Source: UBA12474 sp964549625
Lineage (GTDB): Bacteria; Babelota; Babeliae; Babelales; Babelaceae
Assembly (NCBI GenBank): GCA_964549625.1
Contig: CAZJVA010000003.1
Location: 15,312-79,311, forward strand
Direction of reading: 5' to 3'
DNA length: 64,000 bases
The notes under the pieces were generated by a model. The model saw nothing but the letters and a program-made list of their open reading frames with translations. It did no database searches and was not told the origin of the DNA. Numbering within the stretch: position 1 is the first letter of the stretch; each line of letters opens with the position of its first letter. Made by a program: the position numbers and the translations under genes. This document shows, in pieces, positions 43,870 to 52,697 of this stretch.

Positions 43870-44058
43870 CGTATATTTTTCTTTGGTGGTTTTTGTATGT
43901 TGGTATTTTAGGATAGTGATCTTTCTTGGTTTTGTCGATTTTGAAGCAGGCTTTTGCCCAGGTTCCTGATGTGGGGTGTCCTTGAGTTTTAGAGTCTATG
44001 TTGCTAGGGTAAGTTTTCCCCCTGTAGCAGGTTGCATTGAGTTTATGGTAGGTGTGGT

Positions 44059-45003
44059 ATGTTTTTGATTGTCTTGTTATATGCACTATTTGGCTTTACC
44101 TTTACTTTGGGCAAGGTGTTAGTCTACCATGCTACGCCGTTTTTTGCCGTTGGTTTGCGTATGGCTATTGGCGGCATTTTATTATTAATTTGGAGTTGGT
44201 GGAATCGGTATAAACGTCCATCGTGTGCGGTTCCGTTACACTCATATTGGGTTGGTTATTTAAAACTTACCGTTTTTGCAATTTTTGTTCCCTATGTTGC
44301 GCGTTTATGGGCTTTACAGGAACTTACGACAGGTAAGGCTGCTCTTTTATTTAATACGGCGCCTTTCTTCTCGGCCTTGTTGGGATTTATCTTGCTTCAT
44401 GAGCGCCTGTCTAAGTTACAACTTTGGGCTTTGGTGCTGGGCTTCTTAGGAACAATACCTATTTTGTTAACAAGCTCTCCTGCTGAGGACCTTTTTTCGG
44501 TTGGGATTTTTTCGCTTCATGAGGTTGCGGTTATGGTTGCTGCTGCTTCCATGAGTTATGGGTTTATTGTTATGCGGGAGTTGGTAAAAGAGCGCGGCTG
44601 TCCTCCGTACGTCGCCAACGGTGTTTCAACTTTCTTGGGTGGCGCACTGGCGCTTAGTTGTTCTGTTGTCTTTGAACCGAGTCCCATAAGGACTAGTTTT
44701 TGGTCATTATTGGGGGTGATGTTGCTGCAGGTGGTTATTAGCAATTTGTTATGTTCTAATCTTCAGGCTCATCTATTACATTCGTATAGTCCGACATTTA
44801 TGTCTTTTGCTGGGTTTTTAAGTCCTTTGTTTGCTCTCATATATGGGTTTTTACTCTTTGGTGAAACAGTTTCCTGGCACTTCTTTGCGTCACTTGCTGT
44901 TATTGGCTTGGCTTTGTATCTTTATCTTTTGGGCGATCGCTCGACAAAGAAAAAGATGTTAGAAGTTGAAGAAGCTGTTGAGGCTGGGGGGCGTTTGCCT
45001 TAG
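44059..45003 (+). CDS. DMT-family (EamA-like) membrane transporter
   Basis: A 314-residue protein with ten predicted membrane segments arranged as two EamA repeats. The first repeat has LFNTAPFFSALLGFILLHERL and the second has SFAGFLSPLFALIYGFLLFG followed by GETVSW, the typical ending of the fourth helix of each repeat. Such proteins move metabolites or amino acids across the inner membrane; the substrate cannot be read. AGGTG precedes the ATG. It is divergent from the deamidase-like array. Confidence 0.88.
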   Translation: MFLIVLLYALFGFTFTLGKVLVYHATPFFAVGLRMAIGGILLLIWSWWNRYKRPSCAVPLHSYWVGYLKLTVFAIFVPYVARLWALQELTTGKAALLFNTAPFFSALLGFILLHERLSKLQLWALVLGFLGTIPILLTSSPAEDLFSVGIFSLHEVAVMVAAASMSYGFIVMRELVKERGCPPYVANGVSTFLGGALALSCSVVFEPSPIRTSFWSLLGVMLLQVVISNLLCSNLQAHLLHSYSPTFMSFAGFLSPLFALIYGFLLFGETVSWHFFASLAVIGLALYLYLLGDRSTKKKMLEVEEAVEAGGRLP

Positions 45004-45025
45004 GTCTGTGGGTTTAGCGTAGGTT

Positions 45026-45742
45026 GTGCGGTGCTGCTTGTTTTCGATTACTCGTGTTTTTTGGCTTTTTGCTGCTCGCGTCTTTTTTAGGCGCATCTGG
45101 TTTTGGTTGGTGTTCGGCTTTGTGCAAGCGTATTTCTTTGCTTTGTGGCTGCTTTTTTTTGGCTCGGCCAGTATGCAATTGATGGGGGGCACATGGGATG
45201 CTCTTTTTGTTTCTTTTGCGTATCGCATCCATGCTTTTTATCTTTGGTCATACCTTGCAAGCTTGAGCAATTTTTTTATTTTTTTTGTAGGGCTGTTTCT
45301 GTTGAGTTGTGCGTTTTGGTTGCATTTTTGTGTTTCACAGATGGCTGCGTGCGTATACCAGGGGCGGAAAATTGTTGTTATGAAGGCCCTTATTCCCAAA
45401 TCATGGCTTCAGCTTTTTCAGGTGGTCGGGATTTCTTTTATCATAAGTTTTGTGATGGCCCTTGGGCTTTTTTTTGGTCTTTTTCCTGCTATCTTAGCCC
45501 ATTTTTGTTTTTTTGCTGTTTTTCCAATTTTGGTTGATAACCCCTCTTTTTCTCTTTTCCAGGTTGTTAGGAAAAGCTGTAAGATAGCTCGAAGGTCTTG
45601 GAGCTCGATTGCATGGTTTTCGATTGAAGCATTTATGCTTTATATTGCCCTGATGTATCTGGTTGCTTATATTTTTCTAGTGGTGATTGTTCCTTTGGCT
45701 CGTTATGCTTTGTGCCGTATGTTGGTAAAAAATTTGCCCTAA
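45026..45742 (+). CDS. Integral membrane protein, function unknown
   Basis: A protein of up to 238 residues, rich in Phe and Trp, with about five membrane segments (for example FFIFFVGLFLLSCAFWLHFC and GISFIISFVMALGLFFGLFP). The loop QVVRKSCKIARRSW before the last segment resembles DUF975/glycerophosphoryl-type membrane proteins but no family is certain. The start is unclear: a GTG at 45026 gives the longest version, 22 nt after the transporter stop, suggesting one operon. Confidence 0.6.
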   Translation: MRCCLFSITRVFWLFAARVFFRRIWFWLVFGFVQAYFFALWLLFFGSASMQLMGGTWDALFVSFAYRIHAFYLWSYLASLSNFFIFFVGLFLLSCAFWLHFCVSQMAACVYQGRKIVVMKALIPKSWLQLFQVVGISFIISFVMALGLFFGLFPAILAHFCFFAVFPILVDNPSFSLFQVVRKSCKIARRSWSSIAWFSIEAFMLYIALMYLVAYIFLVVIVPLARYALCRMLVKNLP

Positions 45743-45858
45743 GGTACTGCGTTTTTTGTTTTTTTATTGACCTCGATCTTTTTTAAAGTTGCATCTTGTA
45801 TTTTATAGGGGTAATCCGAGAGGGTATTTTAGTTCAATCTGAAAAGCAAGGTGCGATT

Positions 45859-46200
45859 ATGAAAAAGCGTACATGTCGTATGGTATTAGTTGGTGTTTGT
45901 TCATTGTTGGCAACGGCTCCTGTTGCAGCGCGGCGTGTTCAGCGTTCATGTCCGCTTGCTAAGGAAGATCCAACGACTTGCCCTAATTATGATAAAGATA
46001 AAGGGCCAGGCTTAGGTATTGGCCGTAAAGATGGCCATGGGCAAAATGAAGGTCGCGGTAGCGGTCCTCGCGATGGTCGTGGACAAGGTTGTGGCTTAAA
46101 TAAAGGACGACGCCGCGGAAAAGGTTCAGGTCCTCGTGACGGTCGCGGCCAAGGACGTGGCCTAGGGCGTCGTGATGGAAGCGGTGCAGGACGTAACTAG
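45859..46200 (+). CDS. Exported Gly/Arg-rich repeat protein
   Basis: A 113-residue protein starting at ATG 45859 (MKKRTCRMVLVGVCSLLATA), with AGGTG upstream; an upstream frame would add 21 residues. After the signal peptide (cleavage probably after PVAA) and a short Cys-containing stretch, the C-terminal 70 residues are a degenerate 11-residue repeat built on GSGPRDGRGQG, rich in Gly, Arg, Asp and Gln. No known family. The pattern resembles RGG boxes that bind nucleic acids in eukaryotes, and it is very basic. A strong terminator follows. Confidence 0.75.
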   Translation: MKKRTCRMVLVGVCSLLATAPVAARRVQRSCPLAKEDPTTCPNYDKDKGPGLGIGRKDGHGQNEGRGSGPRDGRGQGCGLNKGRRRGKGSGPRDGRGQGRGLGRRDGSGAGRN

Positions 46201-46231
46201 GCATAATACCTTATAGTCTGATGTAATTTGT

Positions 46232-46269
46232 ACCGGTGGCCAATTTAAAGCATTGGCCACCGGTTTTTT
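46232..46269 (+). terminator. Rho-independent terminator
   Basis: A perfect 13-bp stem, ACCGGTGGCCAAT with ATTGGCCACCGGT, around TTAAAGC, followed by TTTTTTG. It ends the Gly/Arg-rich gene and also lies at the 3' end of the convergent phospholipase gene. Confidence 0.9.
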
Positions 46270-46276
46270 GTGCACG

Positions 46277-48043
46277 TTATCCGAGTTTTTGAACTTTTTT
46301 GCGTGTAATGACTGCTTTTATTGCATCAATTATGGTTGGTGCAAGTTCGTGGGCTGCACGTTCCGTTAGCCCCGTTAAACGATCGATCTGTGCAGGGGTA
46401 TAGGCAAAGTTTCCTGTGTTAATAAATCCGCCGCCGTTGCGTAGAAGTTCCTGGGGGTCAAAGGTCGGATCGTAATCATCATTTTTAGCAAGCGGCACGT
46501 AGATGATGATAGGTGCGGAAGAATCAGGTCCGTCATAAAAAATGGAGTATTTTTCTGTTATTGCTTGGTAATAGTCTATGGTTGGGAATAATTTGTTGGC
46601 TGCTCGGGCACTATCTTCTAATTTATGTAGGTTTGGCGCATTGAAACAATCGGCGCTTGCTTCAACAATAATGATTATATCGATGGTTCTTTCATCTCTT
46701 AAAACAGGTTCGATTGGTATATTTTGTGCGGCACCGGCATCAATATGAATATGGAATTGAGAGTGTGGATCGCCGCCGGCTTGAAGGTTGCGTACTGGAT
46801 TGCGGATGAACGCTGGAAAAAGTTGAAATTCTCCGAGCGGTGTTTGCATGATTGCGGTCTGAAGTGGTTTGAACAGAAAGCTTGGCCTGAGCTCTTGGGC
46901 AATTAATGGAAAAATTTGTTTGAGTGCAAGGGTGAACGCTGATCCCCAAATGCCCATGAGATACCCTAGTGAAAGTGATGGATGCTTGGTAGTTGATTTG
47001 CCACACTTGAATTTGCGCCCAAAACCAAACGTTGGACAGGCGCCATTAATGCCATAATGCATAACTTCAAACGGGGTGAATTCTACCTCATGAAATTTAG
47101 TATTTGCCTCGTAGGGGTGCACAGACATTCCGATAGGAAGCGGGACGGTGCCCTGGCTTACATAGTCGGCAAATGAGGCAAGCGTTGTTTGGGCATAGTG
47201 TCCCTTGGTGTGATCCTCAAAAAGTTCCAGGCCAATGAGTAAGCCGTAAAGATCAATGATAGTAGGTATTTCGTGGTAAGCAAGTCTTCGGATAAATGTC
47301 TCAGCAATGGTACCCATAAATGCGGCGAGATTTTGTCCGCCTTTAGTGAGGGCTTCATCAAGGAGTGTTGAAGCGACGCGTTTTTTAAATCCTGGGTAAA
47401 AATCAAGGTACGGTTTTTTTGAGGCGAGCCATGAGCCAATAAGCCAGGTTGATCCAGATACGCCACCAAGGTAGTGGACGGTGTCAAGGAGTGAGGTGTC
47501 GGCTAGGCCTTGGCAGAAGCCTGCAGTTGACAGCATGGCACGAAAACCTCCGCCGCTTCCAATAACCGCAATGCGTGGAATAAGGTCTTCGTCAACTTCT
47601 TCTTGTAGGTATTCTTCGATGACTTTTTTTGCATATTTGTTGCGTGCTTCTAAATATTTTTGTTCCGCTTGTGGAAGTGGTCGATTACCTTCCCATACGC
47701 GTCGAATGCGGGCCTCGGACCATTTGGTAGGTTCGCTATTGAGGAGCAGATGGTATAAAAATGCAAGGAAAAAACGAGGCACCGGATATTGTGCGCCGTC
47801 GATGGTGAGGTTACCTTCGAGTGATGATGATGTTCCAGAGCGTGTTCCTGGGGTAAAGGAAAATGAGATATCATCGTAGTGTCGGGAGAGCGTCTCTACG
47901 ATTTCTTGGTCGCTTACTTCGGGCACCTGGATAAAGTTTTCAATTTCTTGGTCGGTTATTGCGCGTGAGGTATTGGAAATAGAGAGGGCTAACGCCATGA
48001 TTATGATCAGGGGTGTTAGTGAAAGTGCTTCTTTAAAAGACAT
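46277..48043 (-). CDS. Exported cPLA2/patatin-like phospholipase, copy A
   Basis: The 588-residue protein has a signal peptide (LTPLIIIMALALSISNTSRA) and a phospholipase catalytic core of the cytosolic PLA2 type. The oxyanion loop is GSGGGFRAML near residue 162-171, the nucleophile is in GGVSGSTW (Ser196), and the partner aspartate is probably in HIDAGAAQN near residue 430. cPLA2 and patatin hydrolases use this Ser/Asp dyad to release fatty acids from phospholipids. An exported form would act outside the cytoplasm, perhaps on host membranes (inference). It lies 12 nt downstream of a paralogue. Confidence 0.88.
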   Translation of the reverse strand: MSFKEALSLTPLIIIMALALSISNTSRAITDQEIENFIQVPEVSDQEIVETLSRHYDDISFSFTPGTRSGTSSSLEGNLTIDGAQYPVPRFFLAFLYHLLLNSEPTKWSEARIRRVWEGNRPLPQAEQKYLEARNKYAKKVIEEYLQEEVDEDLIPRIAVIGSGGGFRAMLSTAGFCQGLADTSLLDTVHYLGGVSGSTWLIGSWLASKKPYLDFYPGFKKRVASTLLDEALTKGGQNLAAFMGTIAETFIRRLAYHEIPTIIDLYGLLIGLELFEDHTKGHYAQTTLASFADYVSQGTVPLPIGMSVHPYEANTKFHEVEFTPFEVMHYGINGACPTFGFGRKFKCGKSTTKHPSLSLGYLMGIWGSAFTLALKQIFPLIAQELRPSFLFKPLQTAIMQTPLGEFQLFPAFIRNPVRNLQAGGDPHSQFHIHIDAGAAQNIPIEPVLRDERTIDIIIIVEASADCFNAPNLHKLEDSARAANKLFPTIDYYQAITEKYSIFYDGPDSSAPIIIYVPLAKNDDYDPTFDPQELLRNGGGFINTGNFAYTPAQIDRLTGLTERAAHELAPTIIDAIKAVITRKKVQKLG

Positions 48044-48055
48044 ACTGTTTCCTTT

Positions 48056-49762
48056 TTAGCTGTTTTGTGGGCGGATGCCTCGTTCCTTTTTATCAATAGC
48101 TGCTAATAGCTTCTGTATAAGATCATGGTGCATTTGTGTTGCCGCTGTTTCGAATAAGCCTGCTAATAGGTTGTATTGTTCCCTTGTGTAGAAAAAGTTC
48201 ATCATGTGCAAAAAGTTGTTTTGGTAGGGATAGATCAGCGGCCATGGATCAAATTCTTCAGAGTAGCTTGGGTTTTTAACGAGAGGAACATAAAATACGA
48301 TTGGGGCTGCGGAGTCTGGACCATCATCGAATACAGAAAAGGGGTTGCTGCGCGCGCGTTCGTAGTCGATGCGGGGGAATGGTCTATTGTTGGCGCGTGC
48401 CACATTTTCAAGTATTTGAAGGCTTCCAGACCAATTAACATTACTTCCGCTTTCGACCAGTATAATAACATCAATGTTGCGATCAGGGTTGAGTGTTGGA
48501 AGCATCGGCGCATCGTAATCAATTCCAGCATCGATGTAGGCATGGAATCGAGTGTTTTTGTCTGGCGAAGTATTCATGCCTCGTGTGTAATTGCGGACAA
48601 ATGCAGGGAAGAGGCGACTTTCGCCTAAGCAAGATTTTTCGATCAAATCAAAAATCGGCATGAAGAATGGTTTAGGTTTTAGAAAATCTTTAATCGTTGG
48701 AATGTAAGTCTTTACCTTTTGAGAAAATGCAGAACCACATATGCCCATAAGGTATCCAATAGTTTGTGCCGGATGCCTGCTTAGTGATTTTCCATTATAA
48801 AAGTCTCGACCAAACCCAAATCCTGGGCAGCCAGCATCGAGTCCGTAGTTGATAACTTCGAAAGGGTTGAATTCAACTTCGTCGCCTTTACGGTTTTCGT
48901 GTTGAACAATTGCGGTTCCTATTGGCAGGGGTACGGTTCCTGTTGCTACGTGGGGTTTTATGCTTGATAAGGTGGTCCACGCATAATTCTTTTTTGATTT
49001 GGTTTCGAATAGGTGGAGCCCGAGCATGAGCCCATAGAGATCAATACTTGTTGGTATTTCGTGAAAGGCCAGGCGTCGGAGAAATGCTTCGGCAATTGAG
49101 CCTGAGAAAGAGGCAATATTGAGCGCAAATTCTTTGGTCTCAACACCAAGTATTCCCTTGAGTACGCGTTCTACAAATTCGGGATAAAATTCTGTATAAG
49201 ATTTTTTAGATACCATCCAGGGATAGAGAAGCCATGTTGAACCGGATACTCCGCCAATCATATGGACGGCGTCCAGGAGGCCTAGCTGGTTGAGTTTGTT
49301 AGTAAAGCCAGCGAAGGATATCATTGCGCGAAAACCACCGCCACTGCTGATGAGCGCTACTCGTGGTGTGTTTTTGGTCGCAACGGGTTTTCCGAGAACT
49401 TTTTCGAGCGCCTGGGCAGTGAATATATCTCGTTTGTTCCAAAACTCTTTTTCTTCTGTGCTGATACTATGGTTTTTTCCAAAGTGCCGTACGCGAGCGG
49501 TTTGGTGCTTATTGGGGTCTTTATCAAGGATGATGTTATATAGGATACCAAGCAAAAATCGGTTCAGAGGAAGTGCTAGGTCACATTCAGGAATGGGGAG
49601 GGTGGCTTGTAGTTCTGGTGTTCGATGGGTATTTTCTTCAAAAACAATTTCAGGAAAATGTCTTTGAATAGTATTTTTTAATTCTTCATCAGACGGTGTT
49701 TGTGCAATGAGATAGGGAAAGAAGAAAAATAGTCCAAGAATTAGCCTGGATGAATGCTTCAT
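48056..49762 (-). CDS. Exported cPLA2/patatin-like phospholipase, copy B
   Basis: The 568-residue paralogue of the adjacent gene has a signal peptide (SRLILGLFFFFPYLIAQ), an oxyanion loop SSGGGFRAMI (residues 139-148), a nucleophile motif GGVSGSTW (Ser173) and a DAG motif in YIDAGIDYD. Shared segments run along the whole length, for example FHEIPTSIDLYGLMLGLHLF against YHEIPTIIDLYGLLIGLELF, so this is an ancestral duplication. Both catalytic residues are kept in both copies. It is probably first in a two-gene operon. Confidence 0.88.
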   Translation of the reverse strand: MKHSSRLILGLFFFFPYLIAQTPSDEELKNTIQRHFPEIVFEENTHRTPELQATLPIPECDLALPLNRFLLGILYNIILDKDPNKHQTARVRHFGKNHSISTEEKEFWNKRDIFTAQALEKVLGKPVATKNTPRVALISSGGGFRAMISFAGFTNKLNQLGLLDAVHMIGGVSGSTWLLYPWMVSKKSYTEFYPEFVERVLKGILGVETKEFALNIASFSGSIAEAFLRRLAFHEIPTSIDLYGLMLGLHLFETKSKKNYAWTTLSSIKPHVATGTVPLPIGTAIVQHENRKGDEVEFNPFEVINYGLDAGCPGFGFGRDFYNGKSLSRHPAQTIGYLMGICGSAFSQKVKTYIPTIKDFLKPKPFFMPIFDLIEKSCLGESRLFPAFVRNYTRGMNTSPDKNTRFHAYIDAGIDYDAPMLPTLNPDRNIDVIILVESGSNVNWSGSLQILENVARANNRPFPRIDYERARSNPFSVFDDGPDSAAPIVFYVPLVKNPSYSEEFDPWPLIYPYQNNFLHMMNFFYTREQYNLLAGLFETAATQMHHDLIQKLLAAIDKKERGIRPQNS

Positions 49763-49911
49763 ACAGTCTCCTTGAGAAATAGAGCGATAGTGGAGAGCAA
49801 GATACGTAAATAGAGCTTAGTCATATGTTACATGGTTACCCCCAGACGTTGCACCGCGCAGCATTCTGGATGTGAGCTTAGGCAAAATTGCAATGATTGG
49901 GCAAGAAAATA

Positions 49912-50730
49912 TTAGCGTAGTCTATTGAAAAGGCAGCGGGCATTCTTGGTGGTCTTTTGCCCAATTTCCTCTATGGAGAGGCTTTTGAAAACTTGTTCCG
50001 AGAGGAATGCTGCAATAAGAGCAATGTTGCGCGGGTGGTTTCTTGAGCCGCGTACTTTTTGAGGCGCTAAAAAGGGGGCGTCAGTTTCCAAAAGGACGTT
50101 TTCGATGCCGCAAAACTGTATGGCTTCTCGCAATATATGATTTTTGGGGTATGAGACATGGCCATCTATTCCAATAAAAAAGCCTCGCTCGAGAGCTTGG
50201 CGTGCGGCAGCTTTGTCTTCAGAAAAACAGTGAAATACACCGCGTGGTTGTTCTGTTTTGTATTCATCAATAATGTTGATTGTTTCGGTGAATGCGCTTC
50301 GCGAGTGAATTACCAGGGGAAGCTTGTGCGTCAGAGCGAGCTCGATTTGGGCGCGAAAATAGTTTTTTTGTTGTGGTATGTCAAAACCGGGATGATAGAA
50401 ATCAAGTCCGGTTTCGCCAATTCCAACAATCTGCTTATTGTTGTCGGAAAGGATAAGCTTTTTTAATTCATTCATTGATGTCGTTAATTCTTGCTGGCTT
50501 TCGCACGGATGTATTCCAATAGTGGCATATACTGAGGCTATTTTAGATGCTAGTGCTATTGATTTCTTGCTAGAATCGAGATTTGTGCCTATAGTAATAA
50601 CCGTTGTCACCTTTTCATCGTGAGATTCGTCTATTATTGTTTTGATATTCTGGAAGTCCTTTTGTTCAAGAGGTCTTTTTTCGGGACATTCAGCGATGAG
50701 GTCAAGATGGCAATGGGTATCGATAAACAT
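49912..50730 (-). CDS. tatD: TatD-family metal-dependent hydrolase
   Basis: TatD proteins are TIM-barrel nucleases acting on DNA, often with 3' exonuclease activity. The 272-residue protein has FIDTHCHLDL (metal ligands), YATIGIHPCES, IGETGLDFYH, LPLVIHSRSA, GVFHCFSE and the late LLETDAPFLAP. Length is normal. It is divergent from the HU gene. Confidence 0.93.
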   Translation of the reverse strand: MFIDTHCHLDLIAECPEKRPLEQKDFQNIKTIIDESHDEKVTTVITIGTNLDSSKKSIALASKIASVYATIGIHPCESQQELTTSMNELKKLILSDNNKQIVGIGETGLDFYHPGFDIPQQKNYFRAQIELALTHKLPLVIHSRSAFTETINIIDEYKTEQPRGVFHCFSEDKAAARQALERGFFIGIDGHVSYPKNHILREAIQFCGIENVLLETDAPFLAPQKVRGSRNHPRNIALIAAFLSEQVFKSLSIEEIGQKTTKNARCLFNRLR

Positions 50731-50767
50731 TGATGCTCCTTGGTAGAAAGCTCTTTTGAAAGAGTAT

Positions 50768-50798
50768 TTGACAAAAAAATGGGTATGTCTAGTATTAT
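50768..50798 (+). promoter_or_regulatory. Probable sigma70 promoter of the HU gene
   Basis: TTGACA at 50768-50773 is a consensus -35. TAGTAT at 50790-50795 gives 16-bp spacing, and TATTAT at 50793-50798 gives 19. It lies about 65 bp before the HU start. Confidence 0.6.
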
Positions 50799-50861
50799 GA
50801 CCGTGCCGCTAGTGAAATGGACGGCCAAGTCGTGCGTTTTAGGTTTTATAAGGGGATATGT

Positions 50862-51146
50862 ATGAATAAGTCAGAGCTAATTGAGGCTCTTAGTGCAGAG
50901 ACTGGTTTCAATAAAAAAGATATTGCAACCGTACTTGATGTCCTACGGCAAAAAATTATTACGGCGCTGAGCGCTGGTGAGCGTGTACAGTGGGCTAAGT
51001 TTGGAACCTTTACTTTGGCTCGTCGTGGCGCACGCAAAGGTATAAATCCTCAAACCAAAGAGCCAATGGATCTGCCTGAGGTTTTGGTTCCAAAGTTTAA
51101 AGCGGGTAAGAGCTTGCGTGGTGTTTTAAACACTGAAGGTAAATAG
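50862..51146 (+). CDS. hup: HU-family DNA-binding protein
   Basis: A 94-residue histone-like protein that bends and compacts DNA as a dimer. The start at ATG 50862 (MNKSELIEALSAETGF) matches the family; an upstream frame would add 15 residues. The signature GRxGxNPQTK region appears as ARKGINPQTKEPMDLPE, with the DNA-binding arm and the C-terminal VPKFKAGKSLR intact. It is monocistronic, with a promoter and a terminator. Confidence 0.95.
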   Translation: MNKSELIEALSAETGFNKKDIATVLDVLRQKIITALSAGERVQWAKFGTFTLARRGARKGINPQTKEPMDLPEVLVPKFKAGKSLRGVLNTEGK

Positions 51147-51171
51147 CTCTACGCTTCTTAATTGCACTTTG

Positions 51172-51197
51172 AAAAGCCGCTCCGGCGGCTTTTTTTA
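51172..51197 (+). terminator. Rho-independent terminator of the HU gene
   Basis: An AAAGCCGC/GCGGCTTT-type stem with a short TCC-containing loop followed by a run of T, 26 bp after the stop codon. Confidence 0.9.
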
Positions 51198-51315
51198 TTG
51201 TTTTTAGGTGAGCTTGTGTTTTTGACGGATAAGTCTTGGGTTGTTATTTTATATTTGGGGTGTTTTGCTCCAAAGAGCGTGTTTATATAAAGATGATGTA
51301 AGCTCGGGGTACTCC

Positions 51316-52449
51316 GTGAATAAGGTTAGTTTCATTTTATTAGTGCTTTTTGTTTTTCCGATTTTGGCGCAAGAAACAAAAATAACTTGTTTGGTGGTCC
51401 CAAAGGTCGTAGGTGAGACGCTTAAAAGGGCTGATATCAAACAGCTTGATGTTGAAGCGCTCTGCAAGAATGTTGATCCGGGTGTTTTTTCATTTAATGA
51501 GCTTTTGCCCGAGGGCGTTTTTGGTGCTAATGAGTTTCAGCGATTGCGCGAATGGTCTAAGCGGCAGAAAAACAGTGTTGTTGAGCAGAATATTTCAGTT
51601 GCGATAACAATTCTTTCTGGGAAGAAGGCCGGTGATGTTTCGTGTCTTGAATCTGATCCCGAGAACAATGGCGCAGCGTTTATGGTGGCATCAAACGCTA
51701 ATGCGCTCTGTTCGGTGTATGGTGTGTTGATTTCTCCAGAAAAATTATATACCGATATTTGTACGCAAGAGGCAAATGCTGTTTTGCCGACATTGGCAGC
51801 ATATAAAGATAGATATGAAAAGTTTGGTTTGCCTAGTGTTCATAAAGGCTGGGTTTCTGATTCCGACAAGCAAAAAAGCCTTATGGTTTTTAGTTCAGCA
51901 TTGAAACAAGCGGATGTGTTTAGGTATAAGAATGGGTATATTGCTTTTAAGAAAGATGCACTGTCTGATATCCAAAAAAATTTTGAAAATGAATCAATTG
52001 TCCAGATGGTCGCATATCATAAGGATGCGTCGGTTATTTTGAACAAAAAACTTGTTCAGGGCTGCGGTAGGTGGTTCTATGCCCCAAAAGAATCAAAACA
52101 AAAAATAGATCATATTATTGCTGCAGCGGTTAACATTGGGGAAAATGTTTCTAATCTACCTGGTGGGTATCTTTGTGGAGAACTCCTCAACGCTACCAAT
52201 CCTAGTGCTGCTGAAGCGATAGCAAAAAAAGCACTAAAAACCTCATATGAACACGCTATTTTGTTAGCAGCCTACCATAAAAAGCAGAAGCTGTTTCTGA
52301 CGCTTTTAGGTGCGGGTGTTTTTGGAAATAGGGTTAAGTGGGTAAAAGAAGCGATTATTCAGGCGATTAAGGAGCATCGACATCTTTTGGGTGCTATGAA
52401 AATCTATGTAATTGACTACTCGGGTGGTTTAACATGGAGTCAAGATTGA
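51316..52449 (+). CDS. Exported macrodomain-like protein
   Basis: The 377-residue protein starts at GTG 51316, giving a signal peptide (VSFILLVLFVFPILAQ); a longer frame from 51241 adds 25 residues. GAAFMVASNANALCSVYG, then YTDICTQEANAVLPTLAAY, and the C-terminal LFLTLLGAGVFGNRVKWVKE and AIIQAI match a family of macrodomain-like proteins, in which the GxGVFGN loop is the phosphate-binding element for ADP-ribose. Binding of an ADP-ribose-like ligand is inferred; the family is poorly studied. The exported form is notable. No partner gene is adjacent. Confidence 0.65.
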   Translation: MNKVSFILLVLFVFPILAQETKITCLVVPKVVGETLKRADIKQLDVEALCKNVDPGVFSFNELLPEGVFGANEFQRLREWSKRQKNSVVEQNISVAITILSGKKAGDVSCLESDPENNGAAFMVASNANALCSVYGVLISPEKLYTDICTQEANAVLPTLAAYKDRYEKFGLPSVHKGWVSDSDKQKSLMVFSSALKQADVFRYKNGYIAFKKDALSDIQKNFENESIVQMVAYHKDASVILNKKLVQGCGRWFYAPKESKQKIDHIIAAAVNIGENVSNLPGGYLCGELLNATNPSAAEAIAKKALKTSYEHAILLAAYHKKQKLFLTLLGAGVFGNRVKWVKEAIIQAIKEHRHLLGAMKIYVIDYSGGLTWSQD

Positions 52450-52697
52450 TCATCTAATTGCTTGTTGTAAATAGGGGTGGTTTTTTGGGTGTTGAATTTT
52501 AAAAACCTAATTTGTTGGGGGGATGCTTTATTTGTTTGTGAGTCCTGGTAACAATGGTTTTTGAAAGCACGTCGTCTAGGGTTTGCGCAAAGGGTGTCGG
52601 GCTTTTGATATTTTGATGTGGGTGTCTTATTCTCTTTTTTTTCCTTAGCGGTACCCTAAATGCATACGATTACTAATGGTCTAACGGGATACCTAAT

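Noticed and set aside
45103..45537. 144-codon plus-strand frame within the membrane-protein gene
   Set aside because: Same region as the better frame at 45026-45742, with Cys/Phe-rich translation and no start signal.
45983..46204. Minus-strand His/Leu/Tyr-rich frame opposite the Gly/Arg repeat
   Set aside because: It is the antisense of a repeat; the composition follows from the repeat itself.
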